A DNA stretch of 64,000 bases, from contig OX031064.1 of the NCBI GenBank assembly GCA_943736015.1, positions 29,573,361 to 29,637,360 on the forward strand, in the 5' to 3' direction. This stretch comes from Tridacna crocea. Taxonomy: Eukaryota; Mollusca; Bivalvia; Cardiida; Cardiidae. The position numbers were made by a program, and so were the translations under genes. The notes beneath the pieces are model-generated. The model was not told the origin of the DNA, did not search any database, and was given only the letters and a program-made list of their open reading frames with translations. Shown here one piece after another: positions 10,771-20,089 of this stretch (positions within the stretch are counted from its first letter, which is position 1; every line of letters starts with the position of its first letter).

Positions 10771-10847
10771 AGAGTTTGAAATGGCTACTGGTTTCCAGCA
10801 TTTAAGAATTGATTGTAGGAGGGGAAACATTTATAAATGAAACTATA

Positions 10848-11341
10848 GGCGTATTCCTTTCACCTGTTCTGGCACAATATTCTGTGTTCTGGAATGCTGT
10901 TCTGGAATGTGCGAAAGGAATATTTCAGAACACAACACACTGTTCCGGAAGTATGTTCTGAATGAAAAACGTTCGGAACATTATTCTAAACCATATCGAA
11001 ATGAAAGTACATTGGCATGATGGCCGTTGCAAAAGGTACTGTCTTAGCTGTGTTAGATAAGATTATGATTAGCTGCAGAGAGAGAGAAAGTAGACACGAG
11101 TCTACTATGCCCCTATTTATGGCATTCATATCGTAAAAAAAGGACAATTGCAAATTTTGCCATGAAGAATTGTCCGTCTTTCAGCAAGCTTGTATCACCT
11201 AGCAACCGTTCAGCAGGTGCGCTACACCTCGATTGGATTAGAACAGTTAGAACATGTTCTGAGGAACACAGCACAGTGTTTCGAAATACTCCATTGACCT
11301 AGAGCATGTTCGGAGTGTTTGGAGTAGCGAAAGGAATACTC
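10848..11341. mobile_element. Inverted-ended element, GTATTCCTTTC family
   Basis: Left GGCGTATTCCTTTCACCTGT and right GTAGCGAAAGGAATACTCCC are inverted; GTTCTG/CAGAAC words recur throughout (for example TGTTCTGGAATG, GAACATGTTCTGAGGAACAC). About 494 bp, no frame. Confidence 0.5.
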
Positions 11342-11433
11342 CCTATATGGCTTCTTAGCTATTTTTGTCGATGCCGCTTACTATTAAAGGACTGCGAAAT
11401 CAGTAAGTGATTGAATCAGACGAAATCTGTATC

Positions 11434-11696
11434 ATATGGCCTGCAACACGCGAAAAGGGGAATTCTTACATTTGCATAAAGTGTCGTCTCGGATCAGCCT
11501 GCGCAATCTGCGCAGGCTAATCCGAAACGACACTTTCCGTTTTCTTGTGAGTTTCTGTTTCGTACAAGTCTGCTGGAGGATAAAATCTGATCTAGTCGTA
11601 GAGTGATCGTCTCGTATCAGCCTGCGCAGTCCGCGCAGGCTGATCCGAGACGACACTTCACGCAATTGTTCGAATGTCCCTCGTGTTGCAGTTCAA
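11434..11696. mobile_element. Family E double-hairpin element
   Basis: Outer ends ATGGCCTGCAACACGCGAAA / TCGTGTTGCAGTTCAA. Two separate hairpins, each GTCTCGGATCAGCCTGCGCA facing GCGCAGGCTAATCCGAAAC, ~100 bp apart. Confidence 0.7.
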
Positions 11697-11830
11697 TTAT
11701 ATGAAAACTAAGTTGTTTTTAGATGCCATCGCATGTATTAACCACTATGCTGCTGAATCACTTAAAAATTTCACGCCGACCATATAAAAACCCAAGTATT
11801 GCTACAACAAAGGTATTTTGAGGGTAACGA

Positions 11831-11950
11831 TATATCTCCTTATCTGACAGTGTAGATCCAGGATTAGACTGCATTTTCTTCACAGTCTGATCTTGATCTA
11901 AACTATCCGCAAAAGGTCAGTGAGTTGCGGTTTGCAGTCTGAAGGTTGAA
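11831..11950. mobile_element. Family B hairpin element, partial
   Basis: GACAGTGTAGATCCAGGATT and CACAGTCTGATCTTGATCTA face each other around TTTTCTT; flank GCAGTCTGAAGGTTGAA is a worn element end. Confidence 0.6.
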
Positions 11951-12341
11951 GCTCTTTTCGGCGTACTCTCTTAAGTTACTCAATGAAAGCACAATTATAC
12001 ATGTCCTACTGTGTCACCGAAAACTTAAGGTATTCTTATCCTAACGCTTCTAGTGCAGCATGGAATAAACTTTCTTATTGTTAAATAATTAAGAATTTAT
12101 ACTGATAGTTTTGCACATTTCCAACCGACCAGAAATTCCTTTAATGTCTATCTTGAAATGATCTTTGTGTACATTAGTTAGTCTGCTGAAAAGGGAGGTA
12201 ACTATCATCTCCCTTTGTACTAAGAATATAGTGGATTTAGATCTATAAATGATAATTCTAAGAAGAAAAGTTCGAAAAAAAGTGGCTCGGTGAAAGTAGT
12301 ACAATAGTACTCATTTTAAAGTACATCAAATTTTGTAGGAT

Positions 12342-12612
12342 AATATGGAGTGCAACACGCGAAAAGGTACATTCGGACATTTGCGTAAAGTGTCGTTTCG
12401 GATTAGCCTGCGCAGTCCGCGCAGGCTAATCCGAGACGACACTTTACGACTACATTAGGTTTTGTGTTACAGTAGACTTGCGTAAAACAGAAAATCACAT
12501 AAAATCGGAAAGTATCGTTTCGGATTAGCCTGTGCGGAGTGCACACGCTGATCTGAGACGACACTTTACGCAAATGTCCGAATGACCCTTTTCGCCTGTT
12601 GCACTCCATATT
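12342..12612. mobile_element. Family E double-hairpin element, best copy
   Basis: Terminal inverted repeats TAATATGGAGTGCAACA and TGTTGCACTCCATATTA with GCGAAAAGG next to them. Inner hairpins: GTTTCGGATTAGCCTGCGCA / GCGCAGGCTAATCCGAGACG and a second, more worn pair. TA at each end would fit Tc1/mariner-like insertion. Confidence 0.75.
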
Positions 12613-12651
12613 AGAGTGGATACAGCCGTTTTCCGCTAAGAGGGCACTACC

Positions 12652-12714
12652 TTAAGGTAGTGGACCCGTAATAGAAAACAGCTATTTCAACTATAATAAT
12701 TGTTATCTTTTTAA
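12652..12714 (+). repeat. 63-bp direct duplication, left copy
   Basis: Begins TTAAGGTAGTGGACCCGTAA and ends TTATCTTTTTAA. It is identical to 12936-12998, and the two flank the family A copy; each begins and ends in TTAA. Confidence 0.9.
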
Positions 12715-12939
12715 CTCATTACCACACGAGAAAATTTTAAACTGGTCCAAATTGAAAGCATTTGCAGACGACAAAATAAATGTGACTGAAAAATTGAAAT
12801 TTGTTCTGGGAAGGGTAGAAAACACTGTGGGAAAAGGAGAAAATGCTGGTTACCAGCATTTTCTCCTTTTCCTACAGTGTTTTCAAAAGGCTTCTTTCTC
12901 AGGGGCGTCAAAAGTAGGGATTGTGTGGTAATGGGTTAA
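12711..12939 (+). mobile_element. Family A MITE, X-first, full copy
   Basis: TTAA both ends; stem variant CACTGTGGG / CCTACAGTG; GGTTACC apex near 12853. Lies exactly between the two 63-bp direct repeats. Confidence 0.9.
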
Positions 12940-12998
12940 GGTAGTGGACCCGTAATAGAAAACAGCTATTTCAACTATAATAATTGTTATCTTTTTAA
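12936..12998 (+). repeat. 63-bp direct duplication, right copy
   Basis: Base-for-base identical to 12652-12714. Confidence 0.9.
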
Positions 12999-13507
12999 AC
13001 AATTTGCTATCAATAAAAATGAGTTTTATTGTACAACTTTAACCGTGCCACTTTTTCCTTTTTTTTTTTCTCTCACAGAATTATCATTTATAAATCTAAA
13101 ACCAACATCAACTCATTACAAAGTGAGATAATAATTACCTCCCATTTCTGGAAGCTGACAAAAGTATCAACAAATAATTTCAAGATAGACATCAAAAGAA
13201 TTTCTTGTCGGTTAGAAATGTGCAAAAGAACTACATCTGTATAAACCCGTATGTGTACAACTATCAAGAAATTTTATTCCATGTTGCACTAGAAGTGTTA
13301 CCGGTCTACTACCTTAAGAGTAGTTAGAGTACATCTGCGGGAATATCGTGAAATATGAGTGACATTTCCTTCCTACATCCATGTTCAAAAGCCCAACGTC
13401 TATACCGTATTTCTGCTAGGGAGATGTTATGAAACGAGTATGACAAATCAACTCCTATTCCTTTGATAAACCCTCAGGCTGCTAAGCGCAACTCGCTAAA
13501 CTCTCGA

Positions 13508-13559
13508 GGACAGTGTAGACCAAGATCAGACTGCACGTTCTTTGATCTACACTGTCCGG
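13508..13559. mobile_element. Family B hairpin, truncated right arm
   Basis: GACAGTGTAGACCAAGATCA on the left faces only TTTGATCTACACTGTCC; the GCAGTCTGATC part of the right arm is missing. Confidence 0.6.
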
Positions 13560-13745
13560 TAAGAATACGTCCCCCACCACCACCAAAATTATCAGTTTTG
13601 AAATAACAAAATTTGTGGTTTTACTATCAGCTTAAAAGTTTTATTTCAATTATCTAAAAGGACAAGGGTTGTGATTGTATTCAGGAAATATCAAATTAAC
13701 ATCTATGCACTAGCATCATTTTTTTCCCTATCAATGAAGGTCAAA

Positions 13746-13976
13746 TTAACCCAATACCACACAATCCTCTGTTTAGACGACCCTGAGAAAGAAGCCCTTA
13801 GAAAACATTGTGGAAAAAAGGAGAAAATGCTGGTAACCAGCATTTTCTACTTTTTCCCCACAATGTTTTTACCCGTCACAAAACAAATTTCAAATTTTCA
13901 GTCACTTTTATTTTGTCATCTGCAAATGCTTTCGATTTGGACAAATCTAAAATATTGTCGTTTGGTAATGAGTAAA
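13746..13976 (-). mobile_element. Family A MITE, Y-first, full length
   Basis: TTAACCCAATACCACACAAT start, GGTAACC apex near 13837, X end GTCGTTTGGTAATGAGTAAA (final TTAA mutated). Confidence 0.85.
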
Positions 13977-14113
13977 TGACTATTTTTGGACAATGCGTAA
14001 CATATCAGAAACACCAAACTGAATGGTATCACATCCCGGAAGGCCAAATGTGAATTAACAGTTGTAAAATACGATATTTTACCAACACCTAGAAAACGTG
14101 ACTCGACCAGGAA

Positions 14114-16383
14114 TAGACCTTTGGCTGGCAATAGACCCTGCTCCCCCCTCAGGGGGAATTTTGTAAACCATGATTTTCTGAAACTACATTATATAAGCTG
14201 CAAAATGAGACATGTTAGCCCTCTGGCGGCTGGGGCGTGTGCATGTAACATTAATGTAATCTACGTAACCCTCAAAATTACATAAAATTCCACGTATAAC
14301 GTACTTAGAAGTCATTTTTTATAGTTAGTTGTAGATTTTTACCGGTATGAGCAGGTTCTGCTACCTACATGTATTCAGTAAGTCTGAAGTGCTTGCTCGA
14401 ATTATGGTCATGTAACTGTAAGATCATGTCACAGTACTGTAACATACGTTACCACGGGTTGCTTAGGCTATAATTTAACATTTGACGACAAACTATGAGC
14501 AGATTCGGGTCGGAATCAAATTCTTATTAAAGATTGTCAAATTGAGAAGAACTGAATGACACCGCAGACTGTAAAAATCTTTTTCAGATATGTGTGGATT
14601 ATCTACCAAGCACCCCCGCCCCCCCTCCCGCCCCCACCCCCCGCGATATTTAAGTACGTTTTTGGGTGAAAGCCAAATCTCAAGCAAGGCTAAAGAGCCG
14701 CCAACAACTTTTTTTTTCTTTGTTTAACGAGTTTACAAGCATGATAGATGAGGTATACGAGGATGAATCCGATGGAGAGTGATGCCTAGTGCGTAGACTT
14801 GAGCAAGTCTTGAAAGCATATATTTGTGTTCAAACTGAATAGCTACTTGTACCTTGTCATATTTTGGACCACAATCAGTAGTTTAAGCCTTCCTATGCCA
14901 ACGTGATTAGAACTGGCGTTCCTATATATAATCATAGGAATCCACAGTATAGTAAGTATTGATGTGTCATTCAATGTGTAGCTGTTGGATAATTATTCCA
15001 AAACAGACTAAACCAACGTCTTAAATCACAGAAAATCAGATGACGATTATTTAAATCCCCATTACAAACAATTTTGTTCATTATTCCTTTTATAAAGGTT
15101 CTTTTTAGTTATTTGTTACGTACGTTACATAGCTTTTTTGACTGCATTTTGCACAAAAGCAAAACGGCTTTACATGTATGCCCGTGCAAATTAATATGTC
15201 ATTTTATTTTCGTTTGGCTAAGGAGCCATATCCTTGTAACATGTTCTTATTTCACTTGTAATTTACGTTACATTTTGTCTAATATACAAATGGAAATATG
15301 TATTTTAACTGTTCTGTTATAAACATTGAAAAGTATGTTAACAATTATACAGTGCCCAGCTTATTTAAACAATTATTTGGCTTTTTTATTTATTATTGGA
15401 GTTCTAAAACGGCTTCCAGTTTTGGTTCAATGGGAATGAACTGAAATAGGCGTGTTTCTGTATTTCTTTAAGTTTTGGGATGTAATTATAGTATGGCTTT
15501 CGCATCAATAAAAATGAAAATATCTAAATGTAACACACCATTAAGTTTTGCGAGAAATGTCAATTTAAAGTTTGAATAAGCAAGGATCCTGAAATGATGC
15601 AGCCAAATTCTGAACACCAACAAACTCAAAGCACATTCACTCATTCCTGGTTAAACCTTGAAAGGATACAGCTGTCTTTTAATCCAAAGCTGCTTCACGT
15701 TACATACATTACTTGTTTATTTTCAAGTCATTCAAATACTCGAAAATAAAACTCTTGCTGAAAATAAATACATTTTAGACAGTTTAGTTGCATTTTATTA
15801 TCTGAAGACGTAGAAAGTTTCAGATCATTATCATGTTAAAATCGTCATTTTCATGTACAATTTTCTGAAATGGGGTTACCATGTTTAACAATTCATAACA
15901 TGAAAAGTATTTAAGATAGAGAGACATAATTTGCAGTTTTAGAAAGGTCATTAATTATTTTTTGTGATAAGAACATCACAGATACCAAAAAGCCAGTGTG
16001 AAAAAAATCAGAAGTAACCATTTGAGGCGAATTGGCCAATTTTACCAAATTTCAACAATAAAAGTAACGTAGATTACACCAGAGTTGACCTTTAACTTCC
16101 CTGTAAGTATCATTCATCAGCTCTGTCATAGCTGTGGCACATGTGAAAGTTGATTTTGAAATCAAATAATATCTTTTACACTTTTTGTAAATTTGATAAT
16201 GCGCTTTCTTTATTTTGATTATTTAAAGGGTAACGTATATTACAGGCTGTTACACGGTAACGCCCCAGGGGGCAGAGGGCTAACATCTTGCAAAATGCTC
16301 GCCAGACATCAGGCTTTAAGAAAAATATGGTCTACAAAATTCCCCCTGAGGGGGGAGCTAAACGATACCTAGCCAGCGGTCTA
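14114..16383. mobile_element. 2.3-kb non-autonomous element with ~175-bp inverted ends
   Basis: TAGACC...TGGCT and GCTCCCCCCTCAGGGGGAAT on the left recur inverted on the right (CCCCTGAGGGGGGAGC, AGCCAGCGGTCTA). The inner part of the ends (TTAGCCCTCTGGCGGC, ATGTAATCTACGTAACCC) also recurs inverted at 16220-16300. Words of the type GTAACGTA/TACGTTAC recur across the element (14270, 14446, 15115, 15264, 15699, 16060, 16230), possibly transposase sites. No reading frame of note. Confidence 0.65.
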
Positions 16384-16520
16384 GAAGTGCTCAACTGAGT
16401 AGATCTACCACCAGAAAAACAATGGGAAGCATGAAAATACCTCGCCCTATGCGTTAACCATTCCAAACGGCGCCATACTGAATTGCCTCGATCAGTACGA
16501 CCAAAATATCCGGTCAATAC

Positions 16521-16872
16521 CGTTGTATGCGCATGTCATATTCTTCGAAGATTCGAACTGTCTTATATGATGCATCACTCTCCCCGATATCGGGGAGACT
16601 GTAGTAACACGCACTTTAAAGTAGCAATTGAGAAAATGGCTTATACCAATGAGTTTGAGGAAAGTTCAGGCCTCTGTCAGCTCCAGATTTCTCAAAACTG
16701 CTAATCATAGCTGAACGAATCGCACCAGGTAGCGTTTTATTGAGTAAACGTTTATTTTAGTTTGAAATTCAAAGTAACTGTTGTCGCGTAGAAAAGTAGT
16801 CCGCTTCTGTATCCAAGATGCCCAAATTAGGTAGATGAGTATTTGTAGAATGCCATCTAGCGGGAGATAATG
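16521..16872 (+). mobile_element. 352-bp element with 10-bp target duplication (MULE-like MITE), copy 1
   Basis: Flanked by perfect CGGTCAATAC on both sides (16511-16520, 16873-16882). Starts CGTTGTATGCGCATGTCATA, ends CATCTAGCGGGAGATAATG. Start and reverse-complemented end share C-TT-TCT-C, an imperfect ~10-bp inverted repeat. A 9-10-bp duplication is typical of Mutator-like transposition. Confidence 0.8.
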
Positions 16873-16889
16873 CGGTCAATACAGATGTA

Positions 16890-17056
16890 CCTTAACTCTT
16901 TACTGGACTAGATTCAAAGCATCTGTAGACAACAAATTAAATCTTTGTAATATGATGATTCCTGATTTGAATAGGGTAGAAAATATACCCACCGTCTTTT
17001 CTATAGGCTTCTTGCTCAGGGTCGTTAAAAGTCGGGATTGTGTGGTACAGAATTCA
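16890..17056 (+). mobile_element. Family A MITE, X-first, no hairpin
   Basis: TTAACTCTTTACTGGACTAG and the Y end GTCGTTAAAAGTCGGGATTG are present, but the palindrome is reduced to ATACCCACCGTC. Confidence 0.6.
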
Positions 17057-17377
17057 ATTGCATTGTATTTATTCTCTTTTTACCCAAGAAGTTCACCTTT
17101 TACAGAACTTTGGTTTTTTTTTGTCGAAATAAAAATAACTTGTATAGACAGACAATAACATAAAACAAGATATTTTTTATGCTAGATTAAAGAACCTATT
17201 GTTAAACTCAGTAAAAATGTCCAAAAAGAACGGGATGTTCATTTTGCGATCGGAAACTACGTCATTTTTAATGGAATCTGATATGAGATCATCTTACTGA
17301 CATGAATACCAATTTAAGTAATAGACGCGTGCTAAAGATGTGACAAAGCCAATTATTATTATGCAAAGAATGTATTT

Positions 17378-17440
17378 TGTCGCCTGCAAATGCTTTCAAT
17401 TTGGACAAGTCTAAAATTTTGTCGTTAGGTAAAGAGTTAA
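17378..17440 (-). mobile_element. Family A X-end fragment
   Basis: GTCGCCTGCAAATGCTTTCA then GTCGTTAGGTAAAGAGTTAA; solo end with TTAA. Confidence 0.65.
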
Positions 17441-17504
17441 AACATGAGATTATTTTGTAAAGAGGGGTTGTGTGGTTTTATTCATCCTAATTCCTTCCGA
17501 ATTC

Positions 17505-17708
17505 TTAACTCAATACCAAACGACATTGACCAAATCGAAAGCATTTGCAGACGACTGAAAATTTAAAATTTGTTCTGTGAGCAGTAGAAAACATTGTGGA
17601 AAAGGGAGAAAATGCTGGTTAACAGCATTTTCTCATTTTCCTACAATGTTTTCAAAAGGCTTCTTTCACAGAGTCATCAAAAGTAGGGATTGTGTGGTAA
17701 TGGGTTAA
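17505..17708 (+). mobile_element. Family A MITE, X-first, short X end
   Basis: TTAA ends. The X end lacks the AAAATTTTAG block and the AAAATAAAAGTG block; apex GGTTAAC near 17620. Confidence 0.8.
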
Positions 17709-17812
17709 AGGCTCAAAAAGGTTGCGGTTTTCTTTTTCTTCATTGTTCCAGAATCGTTATGGTCATGTGAATGTATACATAACGTTTTTGTTATTTTTTA
17801 TCATCTTTTTTT

Positions 17813-18058
17813 TTAACCCTTTGCTCCATAGATACTCATTTCTACGCATTGCTTGTAGGAGCCTTTGGAAAACACTGTGGCAAAAGGTGAAATTGCTCGT
17901 GACGAGCAATTTCACCTTTTGTCACAATGTTTTCTATGCTATCAATGTTTTCTATGCTATCAAAAGGTGCCATATACACATAAGAAACGGCTTCATCCTT
18001 GCTGTTATTTAAGGTCAACTAGAGATACCATAGAAATGCAATTTGGGTAAAGCGTTAA
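17813..18058. mobile_element. Family A2 TTAA hairpin MITE
   Basis: TTAACCCTTTGCTCCATAGA start, stem GACAAAAGG/GTGAAATTGCTCG with GTGAC apex, end TTGGGTAAAGCGTTAA. The stem differs from family A at many positions, all of them paired. An 18-bp AATGTTTTCTATGCTATC piece is doubled at 17925-17960. Confidence 0.75.
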
Positions 18059-18087
18059 AGAAGAAGATATGATTTTGATAGAACTGT

Positions 18088-18365
18088 AACGGAGCCCTGA
18101 TCCAACAAAAGGGGGCTTTATGCATCTTCGTGATACATGACACCAGTCCAAATCATTATATAAATACGAATCCATAGGAATCATTTTCTTAAAAAAATCG
18201 ATTTAATCAGGAGATAGTCTGGTCCTTTTACAACTGAAAATCGATCAATGACGAGGAGTTTCGGTTCAGGTCAGCCTGCACGGATTGCCCAGGCTGAGTT
18301 GCGTCAATGCTTGTCGCAGATGCGTCAGGCCCCCTCGTCACAAAGCATAGCTCAATTGTAAACGC
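18088..18365. mobile_element. Family C foldback
   Basis: GGGGGCTTTATGCATCTTCG on the left, hairpin GGTTCAGGTCAGCCTGCACG / CCAGGCTGAGTTGCG, and an inverted end GATGCGTCAGGCCCCC then AAAGCATAGCTC. Confidence 0.55.
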
Positions 18366-18591
18366 TCATACAAAGTATACAGCGTTATTACAAATTATTC
18401 TCCGACAGGGTCATTTGGGCGTATAATAGAACGGAACACAACAGAATAGAACAGAACAACACAGAATTTCATTGCTATGAGTTGTTAACAAATACCAAAT
18501 ACTTTTAGCAAAATAATGAAAAATGCAGTCGAGCAAGTTTAACGACCAGACTCGTGCATAAAGGATGTTGTGAAAATTACTTTTTGTCACA

Positions 18592-18820
18592 TTAACCTTT
18601 TACCAAACGACCAATTATTAGACTGGTCCAAATTGCAAGCACTTGCAGACGGCAAAATAAACGCAACTCAAAAATTGAAATTTGGTTCCAGCAGGAGAGA
18701 AAACATTGTGGGAAAAGGAGAAAATGCTGGTTACCAGCATTTTCTCCTTTTCCCACAATGTTTTCAAAAGGCTTCTATCTCAGGGTCGTAAAAACCAGGG
18801 ATTGTTTGGTAAAGGGTTAA
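18592..18820 (+). mobile_element. Family A MITE, X-first, full copy
   Basis: TTAACCTTTTACCAAACGAC to GTTTGGTAAAGGGTTAA. The stem is a perfect ACATTGTGGGAAAAGGAG palindrome with GGTTACC apex near 18732. Confidence 0.88.
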
Positions 18821-19425
18821 TTGTTGATCCTCCTCCTTACGATAAAAAGAAAAAAACGATTTTCTCTTTAATCTGTTTTGGCTAATAGAAACCACGGTAT
18901 GCATAACCGATGTGTATGTGTTTCCTTTTTCTTGTAAAAAAAAAAGACTTGCCTTCTGTTAAATCGACAATGTTTTCATTACAATACCATGAGTATAACG
19001 TCAAGATTATATATCAGCTTGTTTCCATTTAATTGTCTATTAATTTGTCAGACTTGTAGCAAAAATAAAAAGGGCGGTATCTAAATTTTTGTCAAGTGTG
19101 TAAGTAATATAGAGACATCGGCAAAAAATAAATTCAGGGAATTTTGACAAGCAATTAGTTTCGCTTGCAATATATTTATAACTCCGACCTTCATTTTTAT
19201 CTGTCACGTGCCTCTCAATTATGTATTCCAATGCTGTACCTGTCAAAATCTGTAAATTAACTTTTTCACTGCCGACAGCTTTTGCGAGCAGCCTAGATCT
19301 AGATCAAATTGCATAGAAAGTGTAGTCTATTTTTTTTTATTTTGAATCTAGCGCTTTATGACACAGAAATATGACAACAATATTAATGAGAAATGCTTCT
19401 GTTGAAATAAAAAAATAGATTTAAT

Positions 19426-19600
19426 GTATCTGCAAAAAGTATCGACCCAGGTCAGCCTGCGCGAATTGCGCAGGCTGACCTGGGTCGAAACTTTTTGCTA
19501 TAAGTAAATTTTCTGCTTGGCAAAAGATCAGGTTACCTCATGATTCAGTCGGTCATCAGACATGTTGGATTTTAAGGATCTATAATTATTCGTTTACTTG
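19426..19600. mobile_element. Family C foldback, clean hairpin
   Basis: AAAAAGTATCGACCCAGGTC then AGCCTGCGCGAATTGCGCAG and GCTGACCTGGGTCGAAACTT; tail has CCTCATGATTCAGTCGGTCA and GGATCTATAATTA. Confidence 0.65.
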
Positions 19601-20089
19601 ATTGGTAAAATGCAGACCCCCTTGTGCCAGAGCGTCGCTTCATTTCAGTTGCATTGTGACTGTGCGTCCAAAAAGGCTGCCACGAGTTGTCTATATAGTT
19701 GACAGCGAAAGAACTAATAGAGCCAATTGATAACTACTGTATATAAGATAATAAAGGTTGATTGTTTGCCTGTTTATTTGTTTGACGCAATTTGTACCAA
19801 ACTTTCGGTTTGCCGCCGTAGCTAGTTGTAAGTGTCCATGCTGTCTTTGGGTTTGTACTGCCAGTTCTTCGCACAATGTTGTGGCAACGGATAATATCAG
19901 TCCTGGAGGGAAATTGGTCAAGGTCGGAAATTAAACAAGCGACCAACTGATCTAAAGCATTGTACGTTACAAGGAAAGAACAGAAAGTTTTCTTCGACAT
20001 AAGATGAATTAAAGGTACATGGTCTAGAAGAAAAAAAAGGACATGTAATAAACAGTATCATCATGAAATATTACATAGTATAATTCTGC

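Larger units (their letters stand above)
12024..13318. mobile_element. Composite element with ~290-bp inverted arms
   Basis: Left end CTTAAGGTATTCTTATCCTA and right end GGTCTACTACCTTAAG are inverted, and so are the arms behind them: 12090-12310 and 13025-13260 encode the same peptide-like string (FKIDIK, RLEMCK) on opposite strands. Between the arms sit a family E element, a 63-bp direct duplication and a family A copy. The arms are short, divergent and AT-rich, so I do not call them coding. A partial relative is at 33858. Confidence 0.6.

Noticed and set aside
11434..12612. CRISPR-like array of palindromic repeats
   Set aside because: Repeats are transposon hairpins in a eukaryotic genome, spacing is irregular and there are no spacers.
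12089..13244. Pair of similar 71-codon frames on opposite strands
   Set aside because: They are the inverted arms of a composite element; divergence includes indels and poly(T) and shows no coding pattern.
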